Shown piece after piece: positions 25,349 through 34,358 of a stretch of DNA of 64,000 bases (positions are counted from its first letter, which is position 1; the number at the start of each line of letters is the position of its first letter). This DNA comes from Arthrobacter pascens (lineage in GTDB: Bacteria; Actinomycetota; Actinomycetes; Actinomycetales; Micrococcaceae): the NCBI RefSeq assembly GCF_030816475.1, contig NZ_JAUSXF010000001.1, positions 3,844,001-3,908,000 on the forward strand, given 5' to 3'. The position numbers and the translations under genes are program-made. Under the pieces are notes generated by a model. It saw nothing but the letters and a program-made list of their open reading frames with translations, did no database searches and had not been told where the DNA came from.

Positions 25349-26794
25349 ATGCTCAAGCAAGGCTCTGCCCTGGACCGGTACTTTAAGGTCACTGAACGGG
25401 GGTCCAACCTGTCCCGCGAGATCCGCGGCGGGTTTGCCACGTTCTTCGCCATGAGCTACATCGTGGTGCTCAACCCGCTCATTCTCTCCGGCGCTGACTC
25501 CAACGGCACCACCCTGGGCTTCGCCGCGGTAGCCGCCGTGACAGCATTGGTGGCCGGTATCCTCACCATCCTCATGGGCGCCTGGGGAAGGCACCCTTTT
25601 GCCCTGGCGACAGGGCTGGGCGTCAACGCCTTCGTCGCCGTAACCGTGGCAACCAACCCGGGACTCAGCTGGCCGGACATGATGGGACTGGTGGTGATTT
25701 CCGGAGTCACCATGCTGATCCTGGTCCTCACCGGGTTCCGGACCGCCGTCTTCAGGGCAGTCCCGGAGGGCCTCAAGACCGCGATCGTGGTGGGCATCGG
25801 GCTGTTCATCGCCCTGATCGGCTTGGTTAACGCGGGCTTTGTCCGCCGGATCCCCGACGCTGCGGGCACGACGGTGCCGGTTGGCCTGGGCTTCGATGGC
25901 AAGCTCCTGGGCTGGCCCACTGCGGTGTTTGTGTTCGGCCTGGTCCTCACCATCGCCCTGGTGGTCCGCAAGGTCAAGGGAGCCATCCTGATCGGCATCA
26001 TTTCCTCCACAGTCATCTCCGTGCTCCTGGAAGGAACGCTGCACATCGGACCGAGCGTCCAGCAGGATAAGCCCTTCAACCCCCAGGGCTGGTCCCTGGT
26101 GGCGCCGCAGTTCACCGATTGGGCGGCCCCGGACCTGTCCCTGATCGGCAAGGCCAATCCCTTCGGCGCCTTCGGGCACCTGGGTTTCGTTGCTGCCACG
26201 CTGCTGGCTTTTGTGATCCTGCTGAGCATCTTCTTCGACGCAATGGGAACCATGGTTGGACTGGCCAACGAGGCCGGCACGGTGGACCGGCACGGCAACA
26301 TCCCCGACGTTGACCGTGTGCTCCAGGTGGACGCCCTCGGCGCCATCCTCGGCGGAGGCGCTTCGGTCTCCTCCAACCAGATCTACGTGGAGGCCGGCGC
26401 AGGGATCGGCGAGGGCGCCCGGACCGGGGTGGCATCCATCGTCACCGGCCTGCTGTTCCTCGTGGCCATGTTCTTCACCCCGCTCATCAACCTGGTCCCG
26501 TTCGAGGCGGTTGCTCCCGCGCTGGTGGTGGTGGGCTTCATGATGGTCTCCCAGGTGGGCAAGATCGACTGGCGGGACTGGGGAATCGCGATCCCGGCGT
26601 TCCTGACCCTGACCCTGATGCCGTTCACCTACTCCATCGCCAACGGCCTGGGTGCCGGTTTCATCGCGTACGTCCTGATCAGCACCGTCCAAGGCAGAAT
26701 CCGCGACATCCACCCGCTGATGTGGGCAGTGGCGGCCGCGTTCCTGCTCTTTTTCTCGGTGGGAACCATCGAAGCTGCCCTCGGGATGCACTAA
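25349..26794 (+). CDS. NCS2/AzgA-family purine permease (guanine/hypoxanthine type)
   Basis: 481-residue inner-membrane transporter with 12-14 helices. The start at 25349 follows CGGAGGATTC. Family markers are SREIRGGFATFFAMSYIVVL at the N terminus, ATGLGVNAFVAVTVA, and ANEAGTVDRHGNIPDVDRVL with the following GGGASVSSNQIYVEAGAG substrate region, all typical of the AzgA/PbuG branch for adenine, guanine or hypoxanthine by proton symport. The C terminus ends after the last helix near LLFFSVGTIEAALGMH. No purine riboswitch is seen upstream. Confidence 0.93.
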   Translation: MLKQGSALDRYFKVTERGSNLSREIRGGFATFFAMSYIVVLNPLILSGADSNGTTLGFAAVAAVTALVAGILTILMGAWGRHPFALATGLGVNAFVAVTVATNPGLSWPDMMGLVVISGVTMLILVLTGFRTAVFRAVPEGLKTAIVVGIGLFIALIGLVNAGFVRRIPDAAGTTVPVGLGFDGKLLGWPTAVFVFGLVLTIALVVRKVKGAILIGIISSTVISVLLEGTLHIGPSVQQDKPFNPQGWSLVAPQFTDWAAPDLSLIGKANPFGAFGHLGFVAATLLAFVILLSIFFDAMGTMVGLANEAGTVDRHGNIPDVDRVLQVDALGAILGGGASVSSNQIYVEAGAGIGEGARTGVASIVTGLLFLVAMFFTPLINLVPFEAVAPALVVVGFMMVSQVGKIDWRDWGIAIPAFLTLTLMPFTYSIANGLGAGFIAYVLISTVQGRIRDIHPLMWAVAAAFLLFFSVGTIEAALGMH

Positions 26795-26832
26795 AGGCAC
26801 TCTCCGGCAGGCGGCCTTCCGCATTTTAGGCC

Positions 26833-26852
26833 GGTTCCGGTATTCCAGACAG
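26833..26852. promoter_or_regulatory. Candidate hut operator upstream of hutG
   Basis: GGTTCCGGTATTCCAGACAG keeps the right half CAGACAG and the TCYG of the left half of the element upstream of the IclR gene (43022-43041), sharing 12 contiguous bases TATTCCAGACAG. It lies 52 bp upstream of hutG. The left half is degenerate. Confidence 0.55.
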
Positions 26853-26904
26853 GACGACGGCGGCGCTGCTGGCATTCGCTGCAGCCATGGGGTGAGCTTG
26901 GAGC

Positions 26905-27882
26905 ATGGCTTTTCCCGCGCTCACCATCGATATCCCGCCGCAGCCCTGGACGGGGAGGTTCGACGGCGAAACCGATGAGCACCGCCGCTGGTGGCAGGCG
27001 GTGTCGCGCTACTCGCCGGGGGCGTCGGGGGCGACGGCTGCTGCCCGGGCAACGCCGGATTCATTGCGGCCTGCCGTGCTCCTGGGATTCGCGAGCGATG
27101 AAGGCGTGCGTCGTAACAAGGGCCGGCCGGGCGCGGCCCTGGCCCCGGCAGCCCTCCGCGCGGCCTTGGGTCCGCTGGCGTTCCACCTTGAGCGGACAGT
27201 GTCCGACGCCGGCGATGTGGCGGTCTCCGACGGGGCACTGGAAGCGGGGCAGGCCCGGGCGGGGCTGGCTATCACGTCAATGCTCGACGCCGGCAGGCTC
27301 ACCGTGGTGCTCGGCGGCGGGCATGAGACCGCGTTCGCCAGCTACCTCGGACTCGCCGGCTCCGAAGCGGTCCGCTCCGGGAAGCGGCTGGGCATCCTGA
27401 ACCTGGACGCCCACTTCGATCTCCGTGAGGCGCCTGTGCCCAGTTCCGGCACCCCGTTCCTCCAGATGGCGGAGGCGGAAGCCGCCGCGGGACGCGAATT
27501 CCGGTACGCCGTCGTCGGCATTTCCGAACCGAACAACACCCGGGCGCTCTTCAACACCGCACGGCGGCTGGGCGTTAGCTACCTCCTGGATGAAGACTGC
27601 GAGGCAGAGCGGGTGCGGACGTTCGTTGCTGAGTTCCTCGACGGCGTGGACATGCTGTACCTGACCATCGATCTCGATGTCCTTCCGGCCGCGGTGGCTC
27701 CCGGGGTGAGCGCTCCTGCTGCCTACGGCGTGCCGCTGGCCGTCATCAGCGCTGTCTGCCGGCAAGTGGCACGGAGCGGGAAGCTGCTGCATGTGGACGT
27801 GGCAGAGCTGAACCCTGCCTTCGACATTGACGGCCGCACCGCCAGGGTTGCGGCGCGGCTGGTGAGCACCCTGCTCCAGTAG
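26905..27882 (+). CDS. hutG: Formimidoylglutamase
   Basis: 325-residue arginase-superfamily enzyme converting N-formimidoyl-L-glutamate to glutamate and formamide, the last step of histidine use. The Mn-binding motifs are GGGHETAFASYLGLA, NLDAHFDLRE and TIDLDVLPAAVAPGVSAP. The start at 26905 follows GAGCTTGGAGC. It is separated from hutH, hutU and the IclR gene by more than 11 kb, but carries a matching candidate operator 52 bp upstream. Strand and spacing suggest a single-gene transcript. Confidence 0.9.
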   Translation: MAFPALTIDIPPQPWTGRFDGETDEHRRWWQAVSRYSPGASGATAAARATPDSLRPAVLLGFASDEGVRRNKGRPGAALAPAALRAALGPLAFHLERTVSDAGDVAVSDGALEAGQARAGLAITSMLDAGRLTVVLGGGHETAFASYLGLAGSEAVRSGKRLGILNLDAHFDLREAPVPSSGTPFLQMAEAEAAAGREFRYAVVGISEPNNTRALFNTARRLGVSYLLDEDCEAERVRTFVAEFLDGVDMLYLTIDLDVLPAAVAPGVSAPAAYGVPLAVISAVCRQVARSGKLLHVDVAELNPAFDIDGRTARVAARLVSTLLQ

Positions 27883-27898
27883 AACCACCCTTGAGGAC

Positions 27899-28567
27899 TC
27901 AGGCGCCTTTAAGGACGTAGCGCCGTTCGGGCCTGCCGGCACCGTACTTGAGCCGGACCTCAAGCGCCCCCTCGTCGTACAGATACTCAAGGTACCGGCG
28001 CGCACTCACACGGGAGGTGCCCAGCTGGACGGCCACCTCAGCGGCCGAGAGGTCGCCGGCGGCCTCCTGCAGGGCCGCCTCGACCAGCTTCAGCGTTTCG
28101 ACGCTGCACCCCTTGGGCAATGGCCTGTCAGTCCGCTCCATGCCAAAAACCCGGTTCACGTCCGACTGCTCCGCGACCTCCTTGGACGAGGCCAGGCTCA
28201 AATAGGCGTTCCGGTAATGCTCCAGCCGCTCCTGCAGGTCGGTCTGGGAGAAGGGCTTGATGAGGTAGTGCACGATGCCGCCCCGCAGCGCCTTCCGCAC
28301 GGTGTCCACTTCGCGTGCCGCGCTGATGACGAGGACATCCAGCTCAGGGGCTGCTGTACGCAGTTTCTGCATCAGGTCCAAGCCGTTGATGTCCGGCAAA
28401 TGGATATCCAGCAGCACCAGGTCCGGCATCAACCGTCCCGTTTCGGCAATCGCCTGGGCACCCGTATGTGCCACACCGACGACGTCGAACCCGGGCGTCC
28501 GCTGGATGAACCCCGCGTGGACCTTGGCGACCATGAAGTCGTCATCAACAATCAGGACTTTGATCAT
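27899..28567 (-). CDS. Response regulator of CitB/DcuR type
   Basis: 222 residues. The receiver domain has the acidic pocket in VLIVDDDFMVAK and the phosphorylated Asp in LVLLDIHLPDING, with Lys in LIKPFSQTDL. The C-terminal part (about 150-222) is a winged-helix output of the CitB type, with LSAAEVAVQLGTSRVSARRY. It should act on the tctCBA promoter, which lies beyond its partner kinase gene; this is inferred from position. The start at 28567 overlaps the kinase stop (28570) by 2 bp spacing, so the two are coupled. Confidence 0.9.
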   Translation of the reverse strand: MIKVLIVDDDFMVAKVHAGFIQRTPGFDVVGVAHTGAQAIAETGRLMPDLVLLDIHLPDINGLDLMQKLRTAAPELDVLVISAAREVDTVRKALRGGIVHYLIKPFSQTDLQERLEHYRNAYLSLASSKEVAEQSDVNRVFGMERTDRPLPKGCSVETLKLVEAALQEAAGDLSAAEVAVQLGTSRVSARRYLEYLYDEGALEVRLKYGAGRPERRYVLKGA

Positions 28568-28569
28568 CG

Positions 28570-30159
28570 CTAGACCCTTCCGGCCTTGAGGCGGGCTGTA
28601 AAGACTGCCCCGTTGTCATTGGCAAACGTCAGATCGCCACCGCTTCGCCGGCAAACCACCCGGGAAAGGGCCAACCCGAATCCGCGCCCGCCCCCGGGTC
28701 CTGGCCCCTTAGTGGTGAAGCCCTGCCTGAAAATCTCCTCGGAGTGGCGTCCGGAGACGCCGGCGCCGGAGTCGCGCACGGTGACGGTGGCGCCGTCGTC
28801 CTCTTCCTCCACGAGCACGCGGACAGACGCCTCCGCACGGCCGGCAACGGCGTCGAACGCGTTATCCACCAGGTTTCCGACCACTGTGGCCAGATCCCGG
28901 GAAAGTTCATCGTCCACTTTCCCCAGCGCGGACTCCGGGTCAAGCTGCAGGGCCACTCCACGCTCGGCGGCGAGGCTGGATTTCGCTATCAGGAGAGCGG
29001 CCAAGGCCGGGTCGTGGATGCGGCTGGTGACGTCGTCGTTGAGCCTGGTCCTGTCCAAAGTTGCGCCATTAACAAACTGGACCACGGAATCGTATTCGCC
29101 GATCTGGATCAGCCCCGAGATCACATGCAGCTGGTTCGCGAATTCGTGGGCCTGGGCGCGTAAGGTGTCAGTCGCCGTCCGGGTGGCGCCCAGTTCGCGC
29201 TCCAATGAGGACAGTTCGGTCCGGTCCCGCAGTGTTGTTACTGAGCCTATGTCCCGGCCGCGCGAACGGATGGGCACCCGGTTCAGCACCACCATCCGGT
29301 CGCCCACCAGCACCAGCCTGTCCGGCCCCGGCTGGTCCCTGGTGAGGACTTCCTTCAGGGCGTGGTCAACCGCCAGAGATCCCACTTTTTTGCCCACGCA
29401 GTCAGGCGGCAGCCCCAGAAGTTCCCGGGCACTGTCGTTGGCCACGGTGATGCGTTCGTGCGGATCGAGCGCCACCACACCTTCCTTCAGCCCGTGCAGC
29501 ATGGCCTCGCGGTTCTCCACGAGTCCGGTGATTTCGCTCGGCTCCATGCCAAGGGTCTGCCGTTTGACCCGCCGTGCCAGCAGGAGTGAACCGGCAACGC
29601 CCAGCACACTGGCCACTCCGAGGTACGTGAGGAGGTTGGGTACAGCGTCGCCAAGCCGCTCCAAGGTGGACGGGTAGTTCCGGCTGATGGACGCGATCCC
29701 GATCATTTTTCCGGCGTCATTGAGGACGGGGACATGGGCGGAAAGATAGGCGGTGCCCGATTCGTTGACGACGCCGGTCCAGGCCCTCCCGTCCAGCACA
29801 TGGCTGTCGCCGAGTTGCAGCGGCTGGCCAAGCAGGCCCGGATCAGACGTGGCCACAACAGTGCGGTCCAGTCTCGCAAGGGCCACCTGGGACGAGCCGG
29901 AGACGGTCCTGACCGTCTCCGCGACTGAGCTGAGCGCGGCACCCAACCGCGGCTCCGCGTCGGGGAGTAATTCACGGACTGCGGGGTTGTTGCCCAGCGC
30001 TTCGGCAGCGGACAGAGCCCGGCGGCCCTCCGTCCGTTCGAACACTGCGGCAGATTGCGCCAGCGAGATGGCCACCACCGCCACCAGGACGGCCAGGACT
30101 ATCAGCAACTGCAGAACAAGGTACTGCCCCGCGAGGGACATTCCTCTTCGTCGAGTCAC
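28570..30159 (-). CDS. Sensor histidine kinase of CitA/DcuS type
   Basis: 529 residues. Two membrane helices (about 13-33 and 170-196) flank an extracytoplasmic sensor domain of about 135 residues; a PAS domain follows, then the DHp with phospho-His in QAHEFANQLHVISGLIQIGE and a GHKL ATPase domain with DNAFDAVAG, DSGAGVSG and the G2 loop GGRGFGLALSRVV. CitA/DcuS kinases sense di- or tricarboxylates. It is divergent from tctCBA, so it likely controls tricarboxylate uptake. The GTG start at 30159 has an alternative ATG at 30141. Confidence 0.9.
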   Translation of the reverse strand: MTRRRGMSLAGQYLVLQLLIVLAVLVAVVAISLAQSAAVFERTEGRRALSAAEALGNNPAVRELLPDAEPRLGAALSSVAETVRTVSGSSQVALARLDRTVVATSDPGLLGQPLQLGDSHVLDGRAWTGVVNESGTAYLSAHVPVLNDAGKMIGIASISRNYPSTLERLGDAVPNLLTYLGVASVLGVAGSLLLARRVKRQTLGMEPSEITGLVENREAMLHGLKEGVVALDPHERITVANDSARELLGLPPDCVGKKVGSLAVDHALKEVLTRDQPGPDRLVLVGDRMVVLNRVPIRSRGRDIGSVTTLRDRTELSSLERELGATRTATDTLRAQAHEFANQLHVISGLIQIGEYDSVVQFVNGATLDRTRLNDDVTSRIHDPALAALLIAKSSLAAERGVALQLDPESALGKVDDELSRDLATVVGNLVDNAFDAVAGRAEASVRVLVEEEDDGATVTVRDSGAGVSGRHSEEIFRQGFTTKGPGPGGGRGFGLALSRVVCRRSGGDLTFANDNGAVFTARLKAGRV

Positions 30160-30404
30160 TGTGGTTGTTTCCTCTGGTGGTTCAGCAGATGCGGCATGTG
30201 CGGAACGTGGATACCGGCAGTACAGCGTGGTCCTGCGCGGCTATCGGAACTATACCGCGTCAGCACGCGGTGGATGTTCGGAAACGTGAACGCAATGAAC
30301 TTAACTTTCTCTGCGAACACAAGAGTGATGCCGGTCACTTCCGGGCCTAGCATCGGATCACAAGTCAGTTTTCCTGATCATTTGTCAACGAGAAGAGGAA
30401 CACC

Positions 30405-31406
30405 ATGCGCCAGATCCGCGCATTGCGTATTGCCGCCGTCGCCGCCGGCATCGCCCTGATGGCCACCGGCTGCGGTGCCACCGGTGGCAGCTCCACCAGC
30501 ACCAGCGGTTCCGCCGGCCCGCTGACCGGTCTTCAAATCATGGTCCCCAACACTCCGGGCGGTGGTTACGACACCACTGCCCGCGCCGCGGCGAAAGTTC
30601 TCGATGACGAGAAGATCGCCAACAACACCGAGGTCTTCAACCTGGCCGGGGCTGGCGGAACCGTGGGCCTGGCCCGCATCGTCAACGAAAAGGGCAACGG
30701 CGACCTCGCCATGCTGATGGGCCTGGGCGTGGTGGGCGCGAGCTATACCAACAAGTCCGAATCCAAGCTGACGGCCACCACGCCGCTAGCCAAGCTCATC
30801 GAAGAGCCCGGCGCCATCATGGTCAACAAGGATTCGCCCTACAAGACCATCAATGACCTAGTCACCGCCTGGAAAGCAAGCCCGGGTTCCATCAGCGTCG
30901 GCGGCGGATCCTCCCCCGGCGGCCCCGACCACCTGCTGCCCATGCAGCTCGCCGGAGCTGTGGGAATCGACGCCACCAAGGTTAACTACGTCGCCTACGA
31001 CGGCGGCGGAGACCTCCTCCCGGCCATCCTCGGCAACAAGCTGGGCTTCGCAGCCTCCGGCGCCGGGGAGTACCTCCAGCAGATCCAGTCCGGTCAAATC
31101 CGCGTCCTGGCGACCAGCGGCTCAAAGCGGCTCGAGGGCGTAGACGCACCCACCCTGAAGGAGTCCGGCATCGACCTGGAGTTCACCAACTGGCGCGGAA
31201 TGGTGGCTCCTCCCGGAATCAGCGATGCAGACAAGGCCAAGCTGATTGCCGCCCTCGAAAAGATGCACGGCAGCAATGGCTGGAAGGAAGCGCTGAAGAC
31301 CCACAGCTGGACGGACGCCTTCGTCACCGGTGACCAGTTCAAGTCCTTCCTCACAGAACAGGACAAGCGTGTTGCCGACGTCCTGACCAAGCTCGGGTTG
31401 GCATGA
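30405..31406 (+). CDS. tctC: Tripartite tricarboxylate transporter substrate-binding protein
   Basis: 333-residue extracytoplasmic TctC (Bug family) lipoprotein. The lipobox is MATGC with the modified Cys at residue 22, followed by a Gly/Ser/Thr linker. The Bug-family core shows LQIMVPNTPGGGYDTTARA and FNLAGAGGTVGLARIVNEKG. The start at 30405 follows GAGAAGAGGAACACC. It delivers citrate or another tri-/dicarboxylate to TctAB. The upstream gap of 245 bp is shared with the divergent kinase gene and should hold the response-regulator sites. Confidence 0.92.
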   Translation: MRQIRALRIAAVAAGIALMATGCGATGGSSTSTSGSAGPLTGLQIMVPNTPGGGYDTTARAAAKVLDDEKIANNTEVFNLAGAGGTVGLARIVNEKGNGDLAMLMGLGVVGASYTNKSESKLTATTPLAKLIEEPGAIMVNKDSPYKTINDLVTAWKASPGSISVGGGSSPGGPDHLLPMQLAGAVGIDATKVNYVAYDGGGDLLPAILGNKLGFAASGAGEYLQQIQSGQIRVLATSGSKRLEGVDAPTLKESGIDLEFTNWRGMVAPPGISDADKAKLIAALEKMHGSNGWKEALKTHSWTDAFVTGDQFKSFLTEQDKRVADVLTKLGLA

Positions 31407-31906
31407 GCTCCATAGCCTCAGGCTTGAAAGGCCGCGCCGAGCTGGGGGTAGCCCTCCTGCTCGGCGTGGTCGGCGTCGTCGTCTTCCTGGACACCAGCCG
31501 CCTGGCTATCACCTATTCCCAAACCGACCCGGTAGGGCCCAAGACGCTGCCATACCTGGTGTCCGGCTTGCTGGTTGTCTGCGCAGTTCTGCTGGCAATC
31601 AATGTGCTGCGGGGCGGACAGGGCGAAGCCGAAGGCGGGGAGGACGTGGACCTCACGCACCCGGCCGACTGGAAGACCGTCCTGCCCCTGGCGGGGGCCT
31701 TCATTGCCAACATCCTGCTGATCGACTGGGCCGGATGGGTGATCTCGGGAACCATCCTCTTCTGGGGCAGCGCGTGGGCCCTGGGGAGCCGGCATTACGT
31801 CCGTGACGGGATCATCTCCGTGGCCCTTTCGGTTCTCACCTTTTACGGCTTCTACCTGGGCCTTGGCATTCACTTGCCGGCTGGTGTCCTGAAAGGAATT
31901 CTGTAA
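31403..31906 (+). CDS. tctB: Tripartite tricarboxylate transporter small membrane subunit
   Basis: 167-residue four-helix membrane protein of the TctB family (segments near residues 12-30, 45-66, 95-113, 125-155). ATGA overlap with tctC at 31403-31406 couples translation. It is the least conserved part of the TctCBA system and couples TctC to TctA. Confidence 0.9.
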   Translation: MSSIASGLKGRAELGVALLLGVVGVVVFLDTSRLAITYSQTDPVGPKTLPYLVSGLLVVCAVLLAINVLRGGQGEAEGGEDVDLTHPADWKTVLPLAGAFIANILLIDWAGWVISGTILFWGSAWALGSRHYVRDGIISVALSVLTFYGFYLGLGIHLPAGVLKGIL

Positions 31907-33537
31907 TGGACGTCTGGTCCTCCCTGATGGACGGTTTCGCCACCGCCCTGACTCCCATGAACCTCCTCTACGCCGTGATCGGCGTCCTCCTGGGTACCGC
32001 CGTCGGAGTCCTCCCTGGACTGGGCCCGGCCATGACAGTGGCGCTGTTGCTGCCCGTCACCCAGGTCCTGGAACCCACCAGCGCATTTATTATGTTCGCC
32101 GGCATCTATTACGGCGGCATGTACGGCGGGTCCACTACGTCCATCCTCCTTAACACCCCCGGCGAATCCTCCTCGGTGATCACCGCCATCGAAGGAAACA
32201 AGATGGCCAAGGCCGGCAGGGCCGCCCAGGCTCTGGCGACGGCGGCGATCGGCTCCTTCGTGGCCGGCACCATTGGTACTGCCCTGCTGGCAATGTTCGC
32301 GCCGATCGTTGTGCAGTTCGCCGTCAGCCTGGGCTCCCCCAGCTACTTCGCGATTATGGTCCTGGCCCTGCTGGCGGTCACCGCCGTGCTGGGCTCCTCC
32401 CGGCTGCGCGGCTTCGCTGCGTTGGGCCTTGGCCTGGCCATTGGCCTGGTGGGCGCGGGGTCCGGACAGGCCCGCCTCACGTTCGGCATTCCATTGCTGA
32501 CTGACGGCATAGACATTGTGGTGGTGGCCGTGGCGATCTTTGCCTTGGGCGAGGCCCTCTGGGTTGCTGCGCACCTGCGCCGCACACCGCTGCATGCCAT
32601 CCCGGTGGGACAGCCCTGGATGGGCAAGTCCGACTGGAAACGGTCCTGGAAGCCGTGGCTTCGCGGTACCGCCTTCGGCTTCCCCTTTGGTGCACTGCCG
32701 GCCGGTGGCGCCGAGATCCCCACGTTCCTGTCCTACGTGACGGAGAAGCGGCTCAGCAAACACCCCGAGGAGTTCGGGCACGGTGCCATTGAAGGCGTCG
32801 CCGGTCCGGAAGCCGCTAATAACGCCTCCGCTGCCGGCACACTAACACCCATGCTGGCTTTGGGCCTGCCCACCAACGCCACTGCCGCCGTGATGCTGGC
32901 CGCGTTCACCGGATACGGCATCCAGCCTGGCCCTCAGCTGTTCGCCAGCCAGGGTCCCCTGGTGTGGGCGCTGATCGCCAGCCTCTTCATTGGCAACTTT
33001 CTCCTGCTGATCATCAACCTGCCCTTGGCTCCACTATGGGCGAAGCTCCTGCAGCTTCCCCGCCCCTACCTGTATGCCGGCATTCTGTTCTTCGCCACGC
33101 TGGGCGCCTATTCGGTAAACCTGCAGGCCTTCGACCTGGTGCTGCTATTGGTTTTCGGCGCCTTGGGTTTCATGATGCGGCGCTTCGGCCTCCCCGTCCT
33201 GCCGCTCATCCTCGGCGTGATCCTGGGGCCGCGGCTGGAGGACCAGCTCCGCAAGGCACTGAAGCTGTCCGGTGGCGATCCGTTGGGCCCCAACGGCCTC
33301 TTCGGCGAGCCGATCGCCGTCGTTGTCTACATCATTGTGGCCATCATCCTGGTCTGGCCGTTGCTGTTCAAGCTGTACCGCCGCGCCCGCCCGGCCGCCG
33401 ACTCCATGCCCGCCACCTCCATGCCCGCCACCCGCTCCGGAGCATCGGAGCCGCGGGAGGCCGGGGGCGCCGTTAGCCATGGCAGCCATCGGGCCGATGG
33501 AAACCCAGGCGGCGACGGGGGCGACGGCGACGGTTAG
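31906..33537 (+). CDS. tctA: Tripartite tricarboxylate transporter large permease
   Basis: 543-residue permease with about 12 helices. TctA markers are [40 protein letters not shown] and [20 protein letters not shown]. The start ATG at 31906 overlaps the tctB stop (TAATG). The last 45 residues form an unusual cytoplasmic tail with two MPATSM-like repeats and Gly/Asp-rich end [12 protein letters not shown]. It imports carboxylates with the help of a proton or sodium gradient. Confidence 0.93.
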   Translation: MDVWSSLMDGFATALTPMNLLYAVIGVLLGTAVGVLPGLGPAMTVALLLPVTQVLEPTSAFIMFAGIYYGGMYGGSTTSILLNTPGESSSVITAIEGNKMAKAGRAAQALATAAIGSFVAGTIGTALLAMFAPIVVQFAVSLGSPSYFAIMVLALLAVTAVLGSSRLRGFAALGLGLAIGLVGAGSGQARLTFGIPLLTDGIDIVVVAVAIFALGEALWVAAHLRRTPLHAIPVGQPWMGKSDWKRSWKPWLRGTAFGFPFGALPAGGAEIPTFLSYVTEKRLSKHPEEFGHGAIEGVAGPEAANNASAAGTLTPMLALGLPTNATAAVMLAAFTGYGIQPGPQLFASQGPLVWALIASLFIGNFLLLIINLPLAPLWAKLLQLPRPYLYAGILFFATLGAYSVNLQAFDLVLLLVFGALGFMMRRFGLPVLPLILGVILGPRLEDQLRKALKLSGGDPLGPNGLFGEPIAVVVYIIVAIILVWPLLFKLYRRARPAADSMPATSMPATRSGASEPREAGGAVSHGSHRADGNPGGDGGDGDG

Positions 33538-33627
33538 GCAACCCCCGCCTGACTTTTCGCGCCACCAGCCAGAAGACCCCTAAGTACCGAGTCACACAAC
33601 AGACCACAGACCAAAAGGAGAGCAACC

Positions 33628-34020
33628 ATGACCATCGTGGTGGGATACGTCCCTACACCAGAGGGCGAGGCGGCGCTGACCCAGGCCATCGCGGAGGCCC
33701 GGAAGAGCAACACCACCCTGCTTGTCATCAACTCGTCCAAGGGGGATTCCCTGGTGGACAACAGGTACGCCCTGGAGCCGGAGATTCAGAGCATCGAGGA
33801 CCGCCTGGCCATCCAGGGAATCGACCACGTGATCAAGCAGCCCGTCCGTGGGCATGATGCGGCGGCGGAGGTCCTCGATGCCGCAGAGGAGCATAATGCC
33901 GATTTGATCGTGATTGGCCTGCGGAGACGAACCCCGGTGGGCAAGCTGATCATGGGCAGCACATCCCAGCGCATCCTGCTTGAAGCCGACTGCCCCGTAC
34001 TGGCGGTCAAGGCGGGCTAG
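33628..34020 (+). CDS. Single-domain universal stress protein
   Basis: 130-residue Usp fold beginning TIVVGYVPTPEGEAAL, with the ATP loop VIGLRRRTPVGKLIMGSTSQ near the end. The first-half DxD-type residues are less strict than in other Usp proteins here. AAGGAGAGCAACC precedes the start. It lies 90 bp after tctA and before a terminator, so it is likely the fourth gene of the tct operon, a pairing common in actinobacteria. Confidence 0.88.
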   Translation: MTIVVGYVPTPEGEAALTQAIAEARKSNTTLLVINSSKGDSLVDNRYALEPEIQSIEDRLAIQGIDHVIKQPVRGHDAAAEVLDAAEEHNADLIVIGLRRRTPVGKLIMGSTSQRILLEADCPVLAVKAG

Positions 34021-34037
34021 GCTCGCCGGCTCCCAAT

Positions 34038-34094
34038 CCGGGGCTTGTCCGCAGTTCCCCGCCTTCCCGGCGCGGCTCTGCGGACAAGCCCCGG
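34038..34094 (+). terminator. Strong intrinsic terminator of the tct operon
   Basis: A perfect 17-bp stem, CCGGGGCTTGTCCGCAG (34038-34054) with CTGCGGACAAGCCCCGG (34078-34094), is followed by GTTCTTGCTTT. It ends the tctCBA-usp transcript. Confidence 0.9.
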
Positions 34095-34138
34095 GTTCTT
34101 GCTTTAATGCCCACTCCCGCTTCACAACAACACTGATA

Positions 34139-34153
34139 GGATAACGTTTTCCC
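34139..34153. promoter_or_regulatory. LacI-family operator 1 of the sugar ABC operon
   Basis: GGATAACGTTTTCC has near-perfect dyad symmetry around AACGTT, a LacI-family pattern. An identical core recurs at 34241-34260, 102 bp downstream. Together with the terminator, these explain the gene-free gap 34021-34358. Confidence 0.65.
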
Positions 34154-34240
34154 AGTGTGGAGGCAATCTCTGCATCATCCGGAAAAGAAAACTATCTTCA
34201 GGTCTTGAATGTCGGGGCCATCACGTGACAGTATCAGCCC

Positions 34241-34260
34241 CGAGGATAACGTTTTCCTCG
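34241..34260. promoter_or_regulatory. LacI-family operator 2 of the sugar ABC operon
   Basis: CGAGGATAACGTTTTCCTCG is a 20-bp palindrome with a single mismatched pair. It lies about 100 bp upstream of the substrate-binding protein start and shares its GGATAACGTTTTCC core with operator 1, the arrangement expected for repressor looping. Confidence 0.7.
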
Positions 34261-34358
34261 CCGCCCGGATTCGGGTGGCGAGGCGGCAGGCCAGTTGCCG
34301 GAACGAAACATCCCGCAACAGTCTCCACTCGCACGCAAGACCACAAGGAAGTGAACAG

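Noticed and set aside
25079..26875. Minus-strand open frame of about 600 codons opposite the purine permease
   Set aside because: It is His/Gln/Asp-rich without family motifs and lies fully antisense to a convincing permease.
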